This document shows positions 51,293 to 60,722 of a stretch of DNA of 64,000 nt, piece after piece. The translations under genes were made by a program, and so were the position numbers. Below the pieces are notes generated by a model. That model ran no database searches, had not been told where the DNA came from, and saw only the letters and a program-made list of their open reading frames with translations. Source of the stretch: Neorhizobium vignae. GTDB taxonomy: Bacteria; Pseudomonadota; Alphaproteobacteria; Rhizobiales; Rhizobiaceae. Positions within the stretch are counted from its first letter, which is position 1. Each line of letters opens with the position of its first letter. The stretch covers positions 496,001 to 560,000 of the forward strand of contig NZ_JNNU01000002.1 in the NCBI RefSeq assembly GCF_000732195.1. Reading direction: 5' to 3'.

Positions 51293-51670
51293 ATGGCCGC
51301 ATCCGAAACCCTTGCGGATCATCTGCTTGCGCTCGAGATCGCGCTGCAGAGCCGCGAGGTCCGCGGCTCCGAACAAAAGCTGCGCGAACTGCTGGACCCG
51401 GAATTCCGCGAATTCGGCCGCTCCGGCCTCGCCTACACGTTCGAGGACATCGTCACCCGCCTTGTCGCAGAGATCGGCCCGGACAACACGTCGATCTCCG
51501 ATTTCAGCGCTACGATGCTGAGCGACACGATCGCGCTCGCCACCTACCGCGGCACCCGGGTCAACGACGACGGCAACAGGCTCTTCGCCAACCGCAGCTC
51601 CATCTGGCGCCTCGACCCCGACGGCAAATGGCGCATGGTTTTCCACCAGGGTACGGCCTCGAAGCCCTAA
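51293..51670 (+). CDS. DUF4440 / NTF2-like protein
   Basis: A 125-residue small alpha+beta protein starting right after the pabC-like stop (TAAATG). It has the typical DUF4440 pattern ALEIALQSREVRGSEQKLRELLDPEFREFGRSG and a C-terminal WRMVFHQGTAS segment. The NTF2-like cavity fold serves many enzymes and binders. Function unknown; co-transcribed with the pab genes. Confidence 0.82.
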   Translation: MAASETLADHLLALEIALQSREVRGSEQKLRELLDPEFREFGRSGLAYTFEDIVTRLVAEIGPDNTSISDFSATMLSDTIALATYRGTRVNDDGNRLFANRSSIWRLDPDGKWRMVFHQGTASKP

Positions 51671-51915
51671 CCTTGGCCCAGACCGAATAAAAGGGGCTCG
51701 CGCCGAGCTTGTCGCAGCTCTCAGGAAATCCGCAGCGACGCACGCCTCCTCGAATAACGACCGCGATTCATCCCCCGAAAATCGACAGGCTCTTTATTGT
51801 GACGAAGTTTTATGATCTAGAGCGCCGCGAATTGCCCGAGTGCAGCCTTTAATTTCCATTCCACTGCCGAATAAGCGGGGCAGCGGCCCACCGGGCCGCG
51901 ATCAAGGAGAAAGAC
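51671..51915. other. Intergenic region upstream of homospermidine synthase
   Basis: A 245-bp leader region with an AT-rich stretch (TTTATTGTGACGAAGTTTTATGATC, about 51790-51820). It probably contains the hss promoter; no convincing riboswitch fold was traced by eye. Confidence 0.4.
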
Positions 51916-53367
51916 ATGTCAGAGACTACCTATCCGGTTTATGGCGAAATCACCGGTCCGATCGTGATGATCGGTTTCGGCTCGATCGGCCGCGGCACGC
52001 TGCCGCTGATTGAACGCCATTTCAAGTTCGACAAGAGCCGGATGGTCGTCATCGACCCGCGCGAAGAACCCTCCGACATGGAGATCTTGAAGAAGCACGG
52101 CGTTCGTCACATCAAGGAATACGTGACCAAGGAGAACTACAAGGAACTCCTGAAGCCGCTTCTGACCGAAGGCAAGGGCCAGGGCTTCTGCGTCAACCTG
52201 TCGGTCGACACCGGCTCGCTCGACCTGATGAAGCTCTGCCGCAAGCTCGACGTCCTCTACATCGACACGGTCGTCGAACCCTGGCTCGGCTTCTATTTCG
52301 ACAAGAACATGAAGAACTCCGAGCGCACGAACTATGCGCTGCGCGAAACCGTGCGCAAGGAAAAGGCCAAGAACCCGGGCGGCGCGACCGCCGTTTCCAC
52401 CTGCGGCGCCAACCCCGGCATGGTTTCCTGGTTCGTCAAGCAGGCGCTGGTCAACCTCGCCAACGACACCGGCCTGAAGTTCGACGAACCGGATCAGCAC
52501 GACCGCGAAGGCTGGGCCAAGCTGATGAAGAAGCTCGGCGTCAAGGGCGTCCATATCGCCGAGCGCGACACGCAGCGCACCAAGCACCCGAAGCCGCTCA
52601 ACGTCTTTTGGAACACCTGGTCGGTCGAAGGCTTCATCTCCGAAGGCATGCAGCCGGCCGAACTCGGCTGGGGCACCCACGAGGAATGGATGCCGAAGAA
52701 CGCCAAGAAGCACAAGAAGGGCAGCAAGGCCGCCATCTATCTCGAACAGCCGGGCGCCAATACCCGCGTCCGCAGCTGGTGCCCGACCCCGGGTCCGCAG
52801 TACGGCTTCCTCGTCACCCACAACGAATCGATCTCGATCGCCGACTATTTCACGGTGCGCGACAAGGACGGCGAAGTGACTTTCCGCCCGACCTGCCACT
52901 ACGCCTACCATCCCGCCAATGACGCGGTTCTGTCGCTTCACGAGATGTTCGGCAACGGCGGCACACCGCAGCCGGTCCACCACGTTCTCAACGAGGACGA
53001 GCTGGAGGACGGCATCGACGAACTCGGCGTCCTGCTCTACGGCCACGAGAAGAATGCCTACTGGTTCGGTTCGCGCCTGTCGCTCGAAGAAACCCGCCGC
53101 ATCGCGCCTTACCAGAACGCCACCGGCCTGCAGGTGACGTCGGCGGTTCTCTCCGGCATGGTCTGGGCGCTCGAAAACCCGACCGCCGGCATCGTCGAAG
53201 CCGACGAGATCGACTACAAGCGCTGCCTCGAAGTACAGCTGCCCTATCTCGGCCCGGTCGAAGGTCACTACACCGACTGGACCCCGCTCGATGGCCGCCC
53301 GGGTCTCTTCCCGGAAGAGATCGACGAGAAGGATCCGTGGCAGTTCAAGAACATCCTGGTTCGCTAG
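51916..53367 (+). CDS. hss: Homospermidine synthase
   Basis: A 483-residue NAD+-dependent enzyme that joins two putrescines (or spermidine and putrescine) into sym-homospermidine, the typical rhizobial polyamine. It has an N-terminal NAD loop VMIGFGSIGRGTLP, the STCGANPGMVSWF core and the WNTWSVEGFISEG segment. Length is normal. An AAGGAGAAAGAC ribosome site precedes the ATG. A strong terminator follows, so it is a single-gene unit. Confidence 0.96.
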   Translation: MSETTYPVYGEITGPIVMIGFGSIGRGTLPLIERHFKFDKSRMVVIDPREEPSDMEILKKHGVRHIKEYVTKENYKELLKPLLTEGKGQGFCVNLSVDTGSLDLMKLCRKLDVLYIDTVVEPWLGFYFDKNMKNSERTNYALRETVRKEKAKNPGGATAVSTCGANPGMVSWFVKQALVNLANDTGLKFDEPDQHDREGWAKLMKKLGVKGVHIAERDTQRTKHPKPLNVFWNTWSVEGFISEGMQPAELGWGTHEEWMPKNAKKHKKGSKAAIYLEQPGANTRVRSWCPTPGPQYGFLVTHNESISIADYFTVRDKDGEVTFRPTCHYAYHPANDAVLSLHEMFGNGGTPQPVHHVLNEDELEDGIDELGVLLYGHEKNAYWFGSRLSLEETRRIAPYQNATGLQVTSAVLSGMVWALENPTAGIVEADEIDYKRCLEVQLPYLGPVEGHYTDWTPLDGRPGLFPEEIDEKDPWQFKNILVR

Positions 53368-53371
53368 TCTC

Positions 53372-53411
53372 GCGAAAGGGTTCGCTGATTTCGCGAACGG
53401 GTTCGCTGATC
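53372..53411. repeat. Short tandem repeat after hss
   Basis: Two near-copies of TCGCGAAAGGGTTCGCTGAT lie directly downstream of the hss stop, before the terminator. Purpose unknown. Confidence 0.6.
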
Positions 53412-53427
53412 CAATAAAGCACAGTGG

Positions 53428-53459
53428 AAACCGCCTGCCCTTCCGCAGGCGGTTTTTTG
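53428..53459 (+). terminator. Intrinsic terminator of hss
   Basis: AACCGCCTGC and GCAGGCGGTT arms with a CCTTCC-type loop and a six-T run. Confidence 0.93.
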
Positions 53460-53563
53460 CATGTTGAAAGCTCTTGCCTTTTCAAGGCCACATCTTGCGT
53501 TACATAGGGCGATGGCGGCAAGGTTTCTCAACCGACGCCGGACCGAATCGCGGGAGACAGATC

Positions 53564-53923
53564 ATGAAATTCAAAGTGAGCTTCGCGCTCATCGCCGCAG
53601 CCAGCTTGACGGCCTGCGTTTCTTCCCCTCCGCCGCAACAGATGGCGGCCGTGCAGCCGCAGGGCGTCGAAGGAAGCTGGGTCGATCCGAACGGCATCGT
53701 TTCCTCGTTCCAGGCCGGCACGTTCAACACCCGCTCCAGCGACAGCAATACGCTGCTCGCCTCGGGCACCTATACCAGCCTCTCGCCGACGCTGGTCGAG
53801 ATCAACATGACCTCGCTGGTGCGCAAGACCCAGTCGCGCGTCAACTGCTCGCTGGTCAGCATCAACCAGCTCAACTGCACGCAGGATAGCGGCGCCCAGT
53901 TCTCGCTCGCCCGCCGCAGTTGA
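53564..53923 (+). CDS. Omp10-like outer membrane lipoprotein
   Basis: A 119-residue lipoprotein: [18 protein letters not shown] with the lipobox LTAC, so Cys 18 becomes the lipidated N-terminus. The mature part [19 protein letters not shown] and [21 protein letters not shown] matches the Brucella Omp10 type (two later cysteines that could pair). It starts after GGGAGACAGATC. A surface or periplasm-facing outer membrane lipoprotein of unknown function. Confidence 0.88.
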   Translation: MKFKVSFALIAAASLTACVSSPPPQQMAAVQPQGVEGSWVDPNGIVSSFQAGTFNTRSSDSNTLLASGTYTSLSPTLVEINMTSLVRKTQSRVNCSLVSINQLNCTQDSGAQFSLARRS

Positions 53924-53952
53924 GACGACACATCCTCGTCACGATCATCGCG

Positions 53953-53976
53953 ACCCCGCCTCGGCGGGGTTTTCGC
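53953..53976 (+). terminator. Intrinsic terminator after the Omp10-like gene
   Basis: ACCCCGCC-TC-GGCGGGGT hairpin followed by TTTTCGCGTTTT. Confidence 0.82.
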
Positions 53977-54135
53977 GTTTTGCGCGCATTCACTTCCGAA
54001 TACACTATCGTCACATTTCCCTTGAACCCACCATCGGTTGATGAAAACATGCCCGCCGGAACGGTTGTCACATTGCAAAACTAGAACAGATAAAAGGGCG
54101 GCACAGCCGTCCCAATTAAAAAGAGGAGAGATCAG

Positions 54136-56208
54136 ATGAAGAAGACATTGGGGCTCGGGCTGCTGACCGCGTCGGTCATGGCTCTATCAAGCGGCGCGGC
54201 ATTTGCCGATTTCGAGCTCAATATCCTGCACATCAACGACTTCCATTCGCGTCTCGAATCCATCAATGCGACCGATTCCACGTGCTCGGCAGAGGATGAA
54301 GGCAAGGGCGTATGCTTCGGCGGCGCAGCCCGCCTGCTGACCGCGATCAACCAGACCCGCGACGCGCTGAAGGCTGAGAACAGGAACGTCATTCTCCTGA
54401 ACGGCGGCGACAACTTCCAGGGCTCTCTCTTCTACACGACCTACAAGGGTGCGGCCGAAGCCGAAGCGCTGAACGCCATGAAGTTCGACGCCATGACCGT
54501 CGGCAACCATGAATTCGACGATAGCGACGACGTGCTCGCCACCTTCCTCGACAAGATCCAGTTCCCGGTCGTCACCGCCAACGTCGTGCCCAGCGCCGCC
54601 GCCAAGATCGGCAACCGCATCAAGCCGTCGCTGGTACTGACCGTCGGTGGCCAGAAGATCGGCATCGTCGGCGCCGTCACCAACGACACCCCTGAAATCG
54701 CCAATCCTGGCCCGAACATCACGATCGCAGACGACGTCGCCAAGATCACCGAAGCCGTCCAGTCCCTGAAGGCTCAGGGCGTCGACAAGATCATCGCGCT
54801 GACCCATGTCGGTTATCCGCGCGACCTTACCATGATCGCCAAGATCCCGGATGTCGACGTCGTCGTCGGCGGCCATACCCACACGCTGCTGTCGAACACC
54901 GCCAAGGGCGCCGAAGGGCCCTACCCGACCTGGTCGGACAACCCGGGCGGCTACAAGGTCCCGGTCGTCCAAGCCTATCAATATTCGAAGTATCTCGGCG
55001 ACATCAAAATCGTCTTCGATGACAGCGGTGTCGTGAAGTCGGCCGAGGGCGAGCCGATCCTCATGGACAAGTCGATCACCCCGGACCCGGCCTTCCTGGC
55101 CCGCGTCGCGGAACTGAAGAAGCCGATCGAGGACATGAAGAAGAAGGTCGTCGGCGCCTCCGAAGCCGTGATCGACGGTGACCGCCGCGTCTGCCGCGCC
55201 AAGGAATGCTCGATGGGCAACCTGGTCGCCGATGCCATGCTCGACCGCACCAAGGGCCAGGGCATCACCATCGCCATCCAGAACGGCGGCGGCCTGCGCG
55301 CCTCGATCGACGCCGGCGAAGTCACCCAGGGCGAAGTCGTCAGCGTCCTGCCCTTCCAGAACACGCTCGCCACCTTCCAGCTCACCGGCGCCGATGTCGT
55401 CAAGGCGCTGGAAAACGGCGTCAGCCAGATCGATGACGGAGCAGGCCGTTTCCCGCAGGTCGCGGGTCTCAAATATTCCTTCGACAAGTCGAAGCCGGTC
55501 GGCTCCAAGGTCAGCGACGTGCAGGTCAAGGACGGCGATAAGTTCGTCGCCATCGACCCGGCCAAGAGCTACGGCGTGGTCACCAACAATTTCATGCGTG
55601 CAGGTGGCGACGGTTACGCCATCTTCAAGACCGGCGGCAAGAACGCCTATGACTACGGTCCGGACCTCGCCGACGTGACGGCGGAATTCGTCGCTGCCCG
55701 CAACCCTTACAAGCCGTATACGGACGGCCGTATCACCGACCTGACCCCGGCAAGCTACACGCCGCCGCCCAAGCCCGCGCCCGCCGCTCCGCCGGCAGCT
55801 GCTCCGGCTCCGACGGCTGCCGCTCCTGCTGCCCCGGCTCCGGCTCCCGCTGCACCTGCCGCACCTGCCCCCACGGCAGCAGCACCCGCAGCGCCGGCAC
55901 CGAACACGATGGCAGCGGCACCGGCCGCACCGGCGGCCCCTGCTCCGGCAGCAACGCCTGCACCTGCCGCGCCGGCCCCCAACACGATGGCCGCAGCTCC
56001 GGCAAAGCCTGCTACGGCAGCGGCACCCGCCGCTGCAAAGCCGGCCGGCCCGACCAAGTACACGGTCGTCAAGGGTGACTCGCTGTGGAAGATCGCTGAA
56101 GCCACCTATGGCGACGGCGAGAAGTGGACCGAGATCGCCAAGCTCAACGCGCTGCGCCATCCGAATGTCATCCAGGTCGGCGCCGAGCTGGAACTGCCGG
56201 CAAAATAA
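54136..56208 (+). CDS. 5'-nucleotidase/UDP-sugar hydrolase family protein with C-terminal LysM
   Basis: A 690-residue periplasmic enzyme. The signal peptide ends near AFA (residue 24). The metallophosphatase domain shows LHINDFHSRLE, NGGDNFQGS, VGNHEFDDS and VVVGGHTHTLL. The substrate-binding domain (about 335-530) has NGGGLRASIDAGEV. A ~100-residue Pro/Ala-rich linker with APAPNTMAAAPA repeats follows, then LysM (YTVVKGDSLWKIAEATYGDG, about 640-690). LysM should tether it to peptidoglycan. A nucleotide-scavenging role is likely. Confidence 0.93.
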   Translation: MKKTLGLGLLTASVMALSSGAAFADFELNILHINDFHSRLESINATDSTCSAEDEGKGVCFGGAARLLTAINQTRDALKAENRNVILLNGGDNFQGSLFYTTYKGAAEAEALNAMKFDAMTVGNHEFDDSDDVLATFLDKIQFPVVTANVVPSAAAKIGNRIKPSLVLTVGGQKIGIVGAVTNDTPEIANPGPNITIADDVAKITEAVQSLKAQGVDKIIALTHVGYPRDLTMIAKIPDVDVVVGGHTHTLLSNTAKGAEGPYPTWSDNPGGYKVPVVQAYQYSKYLGDIKIVFDDSGVVKSAEGEPILMDKSITPDPAFLARVAELKKPIEDMKKKVVGASEAVIDGDRRVCRAKECSMGNLVADAMLDRTKGQGITIAIQNGGGLRASIDAGEVTQGEVVSVLPFQNTLATFQLTGADVVKALENGVSQIDDGAGRFPQVAGLKYSFDKSKPVGSKVSDVQVKDGDKFVAIDPAKSYGVVTNNFMRAGGDGYAIFKTGGKNAYDYGPDLADVTAEFVAARNPYKPYTDGRITDLTPASYTPPPKPAPAAPPAAAPAPTAAAPAAPAPAPAAPAAPAPTAAAPAAPAPNTMAAAPAAPAAPAPAATPAPAAPAPNTMAAAPAKPATAAAPAAAKPAGPTKYTVVKGDSLWKIAEATYGDGEKWTEIAKLNALRHPNVIQVGAELELPAK

Positions 56209-56249
56209 GCCGCGGCATCGCCGACAAGGACAATTTGTCTCGTTTCTTC

Positions 56250-56282
56250 AACCGGCCCGGGGTTTCCCGGGCCGGTTTTTCT
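56250..56282 (+). terminator. Intrinsic terminator after the 5'-nucleotidase
   Basis: AACCGGCCCGGG-GTTT-CCCGGGCCGGTT followed by a T-run. Confidence 0.92.
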
Positions 56283-56338
56283 TCCTAAGTATTCCGCAGA
56301 TGAAGCGCCTGGCTATCGTTCAACCCGAAAGTGTCCGC

Positions 56339-57373
56339 ATGACCTCCCATTCCGCTCCCATGCCCTCCGATCATCCGAAGGTGAGCTTCGGCAAGGTCGG
56401 TGTCCTGCTCGTCAATCTCGGCACGCCGGACGGTACGGACTACTGGCCGATGCGGCGCTACCTGGCGGAGTTTCTGTCCGACAAGCGGGTGATCGAATGG
56501 TCGCGGCTCTACTGGTATCCGATCCTCTACGGCATCGTGCTGAACAAGCGGCCGCAGAAAGTCGGCAAGGCCTATGAGGCGATCTGGAACAAGGATCGCA
56601 ACGAAAGCTACCTGCGCACCTATACCCGCAGCCAGGGCGAGCTGATGGCCGAGCGGCTGAAGGACCTGCCAAATGTCGCGGTCGACTGGGCGATGCGCTA
56701 CGGCAAGCCGTCGATCGCCGAGCGCATCGACGCGCTGAAGGAAAAGGGCTGCGAGAAGATCCTCCTCTTCCCGCTCTATCCGCAATATGCGGCCTCCACC
56801 ACCGCTACCGTGAACGACAAGGCCTTCGAGCACCTGATGAAGCTGCGTTGGCAGCCGGCGTTACGCACCGTGCCGCCCTATCACGACGAGCCGGCCTATA
56901 TCGAGGCGCTGGCGGATTCCGTCAGGGCGAAATATGCGGCGCTCGACTGGGAGCCGGAAATGCTGATCGCCTCCTTCCACGGCATCCCGCAATCCTATTT
57001 CAAGGCGGGCGATCCCTATTACTGCCATTGCCAGAAGACGGCGCGACTGCTGAAGGAGGCGCTCGGCTTCACGGACAAGAACTTCATGATCACCTTCCAG
57101 TCCCGTTTCGGGCCGGAGGAGTGGCTGCAGCCCTATACCGACAAGACGGTCGAAAAACTCGCCCATGACGGCGTCAAGCGGATCGCGGTGATGAATCCTG
57201 GTTTCGTTTCCGACTGTCTGGAAACGCTGGAAGAGATCGCCGGCGAGGCGGGCGAGATCTTCCTGCATCACGGCGGCGAAAAGTTCGCCCATATCCCCTG
57301 TCTGAACGACAGCCCCGGCGGCATGACGGTGCTCGAAAAAGTCGTCCGCCGCGAACTTCAGGGCTGGGTGTAA
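56339..57373 (+). CDS. hemH: Ferrochelatase HemH
   Basis: A 344-residue ferrochelatase, which inserts Fe2+ into protoporphyrin IX to make haem. Motifs: VGVLLVNLGTPDGTD at the N-terminus, LFPLYPQYAASTTA, the active-site His in SFHGIPQSYFKAGDPYYCHC, and FQSRFGPEEWLQPYT. An in-frame ATG 13 codons upstream (56300) is an alternative start; 56339 gives the usual rhizobial N-terminus. No iron-sulfur cysteine cluster at the C-terminus. Confidence 0.95.
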   Translation: MTSHSAPMPSDHPKVSFGKVGVLLVNLGTPDGTDYWPMRRYLAEFLSDKRVIEWSRLYWYPILYGIVLNKRPQKVGKAYEAIWNKDRNESYLRTYTRSQGELMAERLKDLPNVAVDWAMRYGKPSIAERIDALKEKGCEKILLFPLYPQYAASTTATVNDKAFEHLMKLRWQPALRTVPPYHDEPAYIEALADSVRAKYAALDWEPEMLIASFHGIPQSYFKAGDPYYCHCQKTARLLKEALGFTDKNFMITFQSRFGPEEWLQPYTDKTVEKLAHDGVKRIAVMNPGFVSDCLETLEEIAGEAGEIFLHHGGEKFAHIPCLNDSPGGMTVLEKVVRRELQGWV

Positions 57374-57426
57374 GCCGGCTCATTCCAGCCGCCCCTGATT
57401 TTATTGCCTCTCCGGATTCAGCGTTT

Positions 57427-58182
57427 TCAGCGGGCCGGCAGGTCGATCACATCGCCGTCTGCCGGAATCAGCAGGCGCGATGGGCCGATTCCGGCCGAGT
57501 GAGCGGCCTCGCGCAGATGTGCACGCGAAACGGTGGCATGATCGAGCGCCTCCATATGCGTGGCGACAACCGTGGCCTCAGGCGCGGACCGGCAGAGTTC
57601 GATCGTTTCCGCCGCATTCATGACGATGAGGTCGCCATCCCAGAGGGCGCCGCAGGAATGGCTGACGATGACATCGGGCACGACGCGCTTCACCGTCTCC
57701 AATACCGGCGGATAAAGAACCGTATCGCCCGCCCAATAAATGAGAGGCTCACCGGGCGCGGCAAGCGTCAGTCCCATCACCGACCCCATCTTGTCCCGGA
57801 CCGGACCAAGCCCGTGGCTGCCCTCGCAGCGCGTGATCGTAATGCCTTGCCAGACGAGCTCCCCCTCGAGCGGCGCCACATCGATAAAACCTTCTGCCGC
57901 GATTGCCGCCTCGTCGCCGGGCTGACAGATCAGCGGCAGATGTTTCGGGACACGTTGTTTGGCCACCGAATCGAAATGGTCCGTATGGAGATGGGAGACG
58001 ATCACCAGTTCGACACCCTCCAAGACCTCCTCCACCGAAAGCGGCAGGTCCGTCAACGGGTTGGCGGATTTCCCGGTATAGGACGGCAGGCTGTGACGAG
58101 GTGCGAAATAAGGATCGATCAGGATGCTGCGGCCCGCATAGGAAAGCTTGAGCGTCGCATTGCGGATCAATTGAAGCTTCAT
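57427..58182 (-). CDS. MBL-fold metallohydrolase
   Basis: A 251-residue metallo-beta-lactamase-fold protein with the zinc motif VSHLHTDHFD (near residue 63), a later GSHGLGP, the bridging-Asp segment IYWAGDTVLYPP and a terminal ATHMEALDHATVS. It resembles UlaG-like/COG2220 hydrolases. The natural substrate is unknown. Confidence 0.88.
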   Translation of the reverse strand: MKLQLIRNATLKLSYAGRSILIDPYFAPRHSLPSYTGKSANPLTDLPLSVEEVLEGVELVIVSHLHTDHFDSVAKQRVPKHLPLICQPGDEAAIAAEGFIDVAPLEGELVWQGITITRCEGSHGLGPVRDKMGSVMGLTLAAPGEPLIYWAGDTVLYPPVLETVKRVVPDVIVSHSCGALWDGDLIVMNAAETIELCRSAPEATVVATHMEALDHATVSRAHLREAAHSAGIGPSRLLIPADGDVIDLPAR

Positions 58183-58269
58183 CGAGGCACCTCGTACGGG
58201 GAGAATGCGAAGCCTAGGCCGGTTGGCCGTGATGATCCAATGACTGTTCTAGATGAGACAGCCACTTTA

Positions 58270-58980
58270 TCAACGCGTCTCCTCGGCCCTGAATCCTACC
58301 GTCGCCGCCCTCCAGAAGTCAGGATCTTCATAATCCGTCGGATCGGCGATGCCGGCGAGATGGAAAGCCTCTCGACGCTCGACACAGGTGCCGCAGCGGC
58401 CGCAATGGCGGGCACCGCCCTTGTAGCAGGACCATGTCTCGGCAAACGGCGTAGCGTGACGGGCGCCGTCGGCGACGATATCCGCCTTCGCTCCATGGAC
58501 ATAAGGCGCAAGCAGCCGGACCGACGCGTAGCCGTCCAGCGCATGATCCTGCATCGCCTGGAAGGCGTCGATGAAACCGGGCCGGCAGTCGGGATAGATG
58601 AAATGGTCGCCGCCATGCACGGCGATCGCCACCGCATCGGCGTTTCGCGCCGCCGCCACCCCGAAGGCGATCGACAGCATGATCGCATTGCGGTTCGGCA
58701 CCACGGTCACCCGCATCGTCTCCTCGGCATAATGCCCGTCCGGCACCTCTACGTCGTCGGTCAGTGCCGAGCCGGTCAACCGGCTGCCGATCCCGCGCAT
58801 GTCGATGATCTCGTGGAAGACCCCGAGCCGCGCGGCGCAGGCGGCCGCGAAATCGAGTTCCTTGCGGTGCCGCTGGCCATAGTCGAAGGAGATCAGCCCC
58901 AGCAGCTGCCGTTCGGCGGCAATCCTGTGGGCGAGCGAAACGGAATCCAGTCCGCCGGAGCAGACGACGATGGTTTTCAT
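58270..58980 (-). CDS. queC: 7-cyano-7-deazaguanine synthase QueC
   Basis: A 236-residue ATP-dependent enzyme that turns 7-carboxy-7-deazaguanine into preQ0 for queuosine tRNA modification. It has the PP-loop VCSGGLDSVSLAH, the FDYGQRHRKELDFA segment and the zinc-ligand cluster CYKGGARHCGRCGTCVERREAF. queD/queE are not adjacent. The ATG at 58980 matches the family N-terminus. Confidence 0.96.
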   Translation of the reverse strand: MKTIVVCSGGLDSVSLAHRIAAERQLLGLISFDYGQRHRKELDFAAACAARLGVFHEIIDMRGIGSRLTGSALTDDVEVPDGHYAEETMRVTVVPNRNAIMLSIAFGVAAARNADAVAIAVHGGDHFIYPDCRPGFIDAFQAMQDHALDGYASVRLLAPYVHGAKADIVADGARHATPFAETWSCYKGGARHCGRCGTCVERREAFHLAGIADPTDYEDPDFWRAATVGFRAEETR

Positions 58981-59173
58981 GGGCTTTCATCCTTGTTTTG
59001 ACCGGGTAGGCTGCGACCGGGAGTTCGAACCCGCTTCCTAGACCGGCAACGCGTCCTTGTGAATAACCCGGGCGACATCGACAGCGGTCGAGCTGTCATT
59101 TCTTCCCTGTAAAGAACGTGCTAACTCATCACGTGTGATCTGGCGGACTTACCGCCTGCAATGGAGGAATGTC

Positions 59174-60211
59174 ATGAACTTGGGCGGCTTGGGCGGCTTC
59201 GATATTACCGTGATTGCCTTGGTCGTTTTGGCCGTCGCGATCTTGTTCGCCAGCATCAAAACTGTTCCGCAGGGCTATCGCTACACCGTGGAAAGTTTCG
59301 GCCGCTACACCCGTACGCTGGAGCCCGGCCTCAACATCCTGACGCCCTTCATCCAGCGCATCGGCGTGCGCATGAACGTCATGGAGCAGGTACTCGACAT
59401 CCCGACCCAGGAAGTCATCACCAAGGACAATGCCAGCGTCTCCGCAGATGCTGTCGCCTTCTATCAGGTGCTCAATCCGGCCCAGGCCGCCTACCAGATT
59501 TCCAACCTGCAGAACGCCATCCAGAACCTCACCATGACCAACATCCGCTCGGTCATGGGCTCGATGGATCTCGACGAGCTGCTCTCCAATCGCGAAGTCA
59601 TCAACGAGCGCCTGCTGCGCGTCGTCGACGAGGCGGTAGGCCCCTGGGGCATCAAGGTCACCCGCGTCGAGATCAAGGACATCCAGCCGCCGGCCGACCT
59701 CGTCGAATCGATGGGACGCCAGATGAAGGCCGAGCGCGAGAAGCGCGCCCAGATCCTCGAGGCCGAAGGTTCCCGCAGCGCCCAGATCCTGCGCGCCGAA
59801 GGCGCCAAGCAGGCGGCCGTCCTCGAAGCCGAAGGCAAGCGCGAAGCCGCGTACCGCGAGGCGGAAGCTCGCGAGCGTCTGGCGGAAGCCGAAGCCAAGG
59901 CGACCCAGTCCGTCTCCCAGGCGATCGCCGCCGGCGACGTGCAGGCGATCAACTATTTCGTGGCGCAGAAATACATCGAGGCGCTGGCGGCGATCGGCAA
60001 AGCGCCCAATTCGAAGATCGTGCTGATGCCGCTGGAGGCTTCGTCGATCATCGGTTCGCTCGGCGGTATCGGCGCCATCGCCAAGGAGGTTTTTGGCGAT
60101 GGTTCGGGTCCCGCCGCACCGCCGCGCCCGCCGGCCGGCCCGCGTCCCCAGCCCGGCCCGCGCACCACGCCGGTGCTCAATCCGTTCAACCCGAATTCCT
60201 CAGAGACCTGA
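59174..60211 (+). CDS. SPFH/Band 7 (stomatin-like) membrane protein
   Basis: A 345-residue protein with an N-terminal membrane helix (about residues 8-29), an SPFH domain ([50 protein letters not shown]) and a long charged Ala/Glu-rich coiled coil ([19 protein letters not shown]...). A Pro-rich tail ends it. It resembles QmcA. The start at 59174 was chosen for GGAGGAATGTC. NfeD follows 3 bp after its stop, the standard SPFH/NfeD pair, which builds membrane microdomain rings. Confidence 0.93.
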   Translation: MNLGGLGGFDITVIALVVLAVAILFASIKTVPQGYRYTVESFGRYTRTLEPGLNILTPFIQRIGVRMNVMEQVLDIPTQEVITKDNASVSADAVAFYQVLNPAQAAYQISNLQNAIQNLTMTNIRSVMGSMDLDELLSNREVINERLLRVVDEAVGPWGIKVTRVEIKDIQPPADLVESMGRQMKAEREKRAQILEAEGSRSAQILRAEGAKQAAVLEAEGKREAAYREAEARERLAEAEAKATQSVSQAIAAGDVQAINYFVAQKYIEALAAIGKAPNSKIVLMPLEASSIIGSLGGIGAIAKEVFGDGSGPAAPPRPPAGPRPQPGPRTTPVLNPFNPNSSET

Positions 60212-60214
60212 GCC

Positions 60215-60673
60215 ATGCTGCATGATGCTGTGGTCAATCTCGGTCCCTGGAGCTGGTGGATATTGGGCGTCGTGCTCTTGTGTGCCGAGCTTGCGGCACC
60301 CGGCGTCTTCCTGATCTGGATCGGCGCGGCCGCGATCGTCATCGGCGTCCTGTCTTTGGCGCTCTGGGACGCGGCCTTCTGGGGCTGGCAGGTTCAGCTT
60401 CTGCTCTTCGCGGTACTTTCCGGCGCCTTCGCACTGGCCGGCCGCCGTTTCTATTCCAGCCGCAACCAGGCGACGGACGAGCCCAATCTCAACAGGCGCG
60501 GCGAAAGCCTCGTCGGCCGCACCGCAACTCTCCACGAACCGATCGCCGAGGGACGCGGCCGCATCCGGCTCGACGATACATGGTGGTCGGTGATGGGACC
60601 GGACCTGCCGGCCGGCACGCAGGTGAAGGTGGTGGCGGCAAGCGGCCGCGACCTGACGGTCGAAGCGGCTTAG
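60215..60673 (+). CDS. NfeD family membrane protein
   Basis: A 152-residue protein with three hydrophobic segments (about residues 10-75) and a C-terminal OB-fold domain (GRTATLHEPIAEGRGRIRLDDTWWSVMGPDLPAGTQVKVVAASGRDLTVEA). It partners the upstream SPFH protein, with which it forms an operon. It lacks the long serine-protease NfeD part. Confidence 0.93.
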   Translation: MLHDAVVNLGPWSWWILGVVLLCAELAAPGVFLIWIGAAAIVIGVLSLALWDAAFWGWQVQLLLFAVLSGAFALAGRRFYSSRNQATDEPNLNRRGESLVGRTATLHEPIAEGRGRIRLDDTWWSVMGPDLPAGTQVKVVAASGRDLTVEAA

Positions 60674-60722
60674 TTCTTCCGGTCGGAAAGCGGCTTAAAG
60701 CGGCTTGGAGCCTGACGGAATA

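Noticed and set aside
54187..56160. 657-residue open frame opposite the 5'-nucleotidase
   Set aside because: Antisense artefact; Gly/Arg/Cys-rich repeats mirror the Pro/Ala linker.
57499..59001. 500-residue plus-strand frame across the MBL and queC genes
   Set aside because: Antisense shadow spanning two well-supported genes; no motif.
58981..59173. Possible preQ1 riboswitch or tRNA-like fold upstream of queC (GGTTCGAACTCCC on the minus strand)
   Set aside because: The GTTCGAA resembles a T-loop, but the flanking five-base stem does not pair and no cloverleaf or preQ1 aptamer core could be traced.
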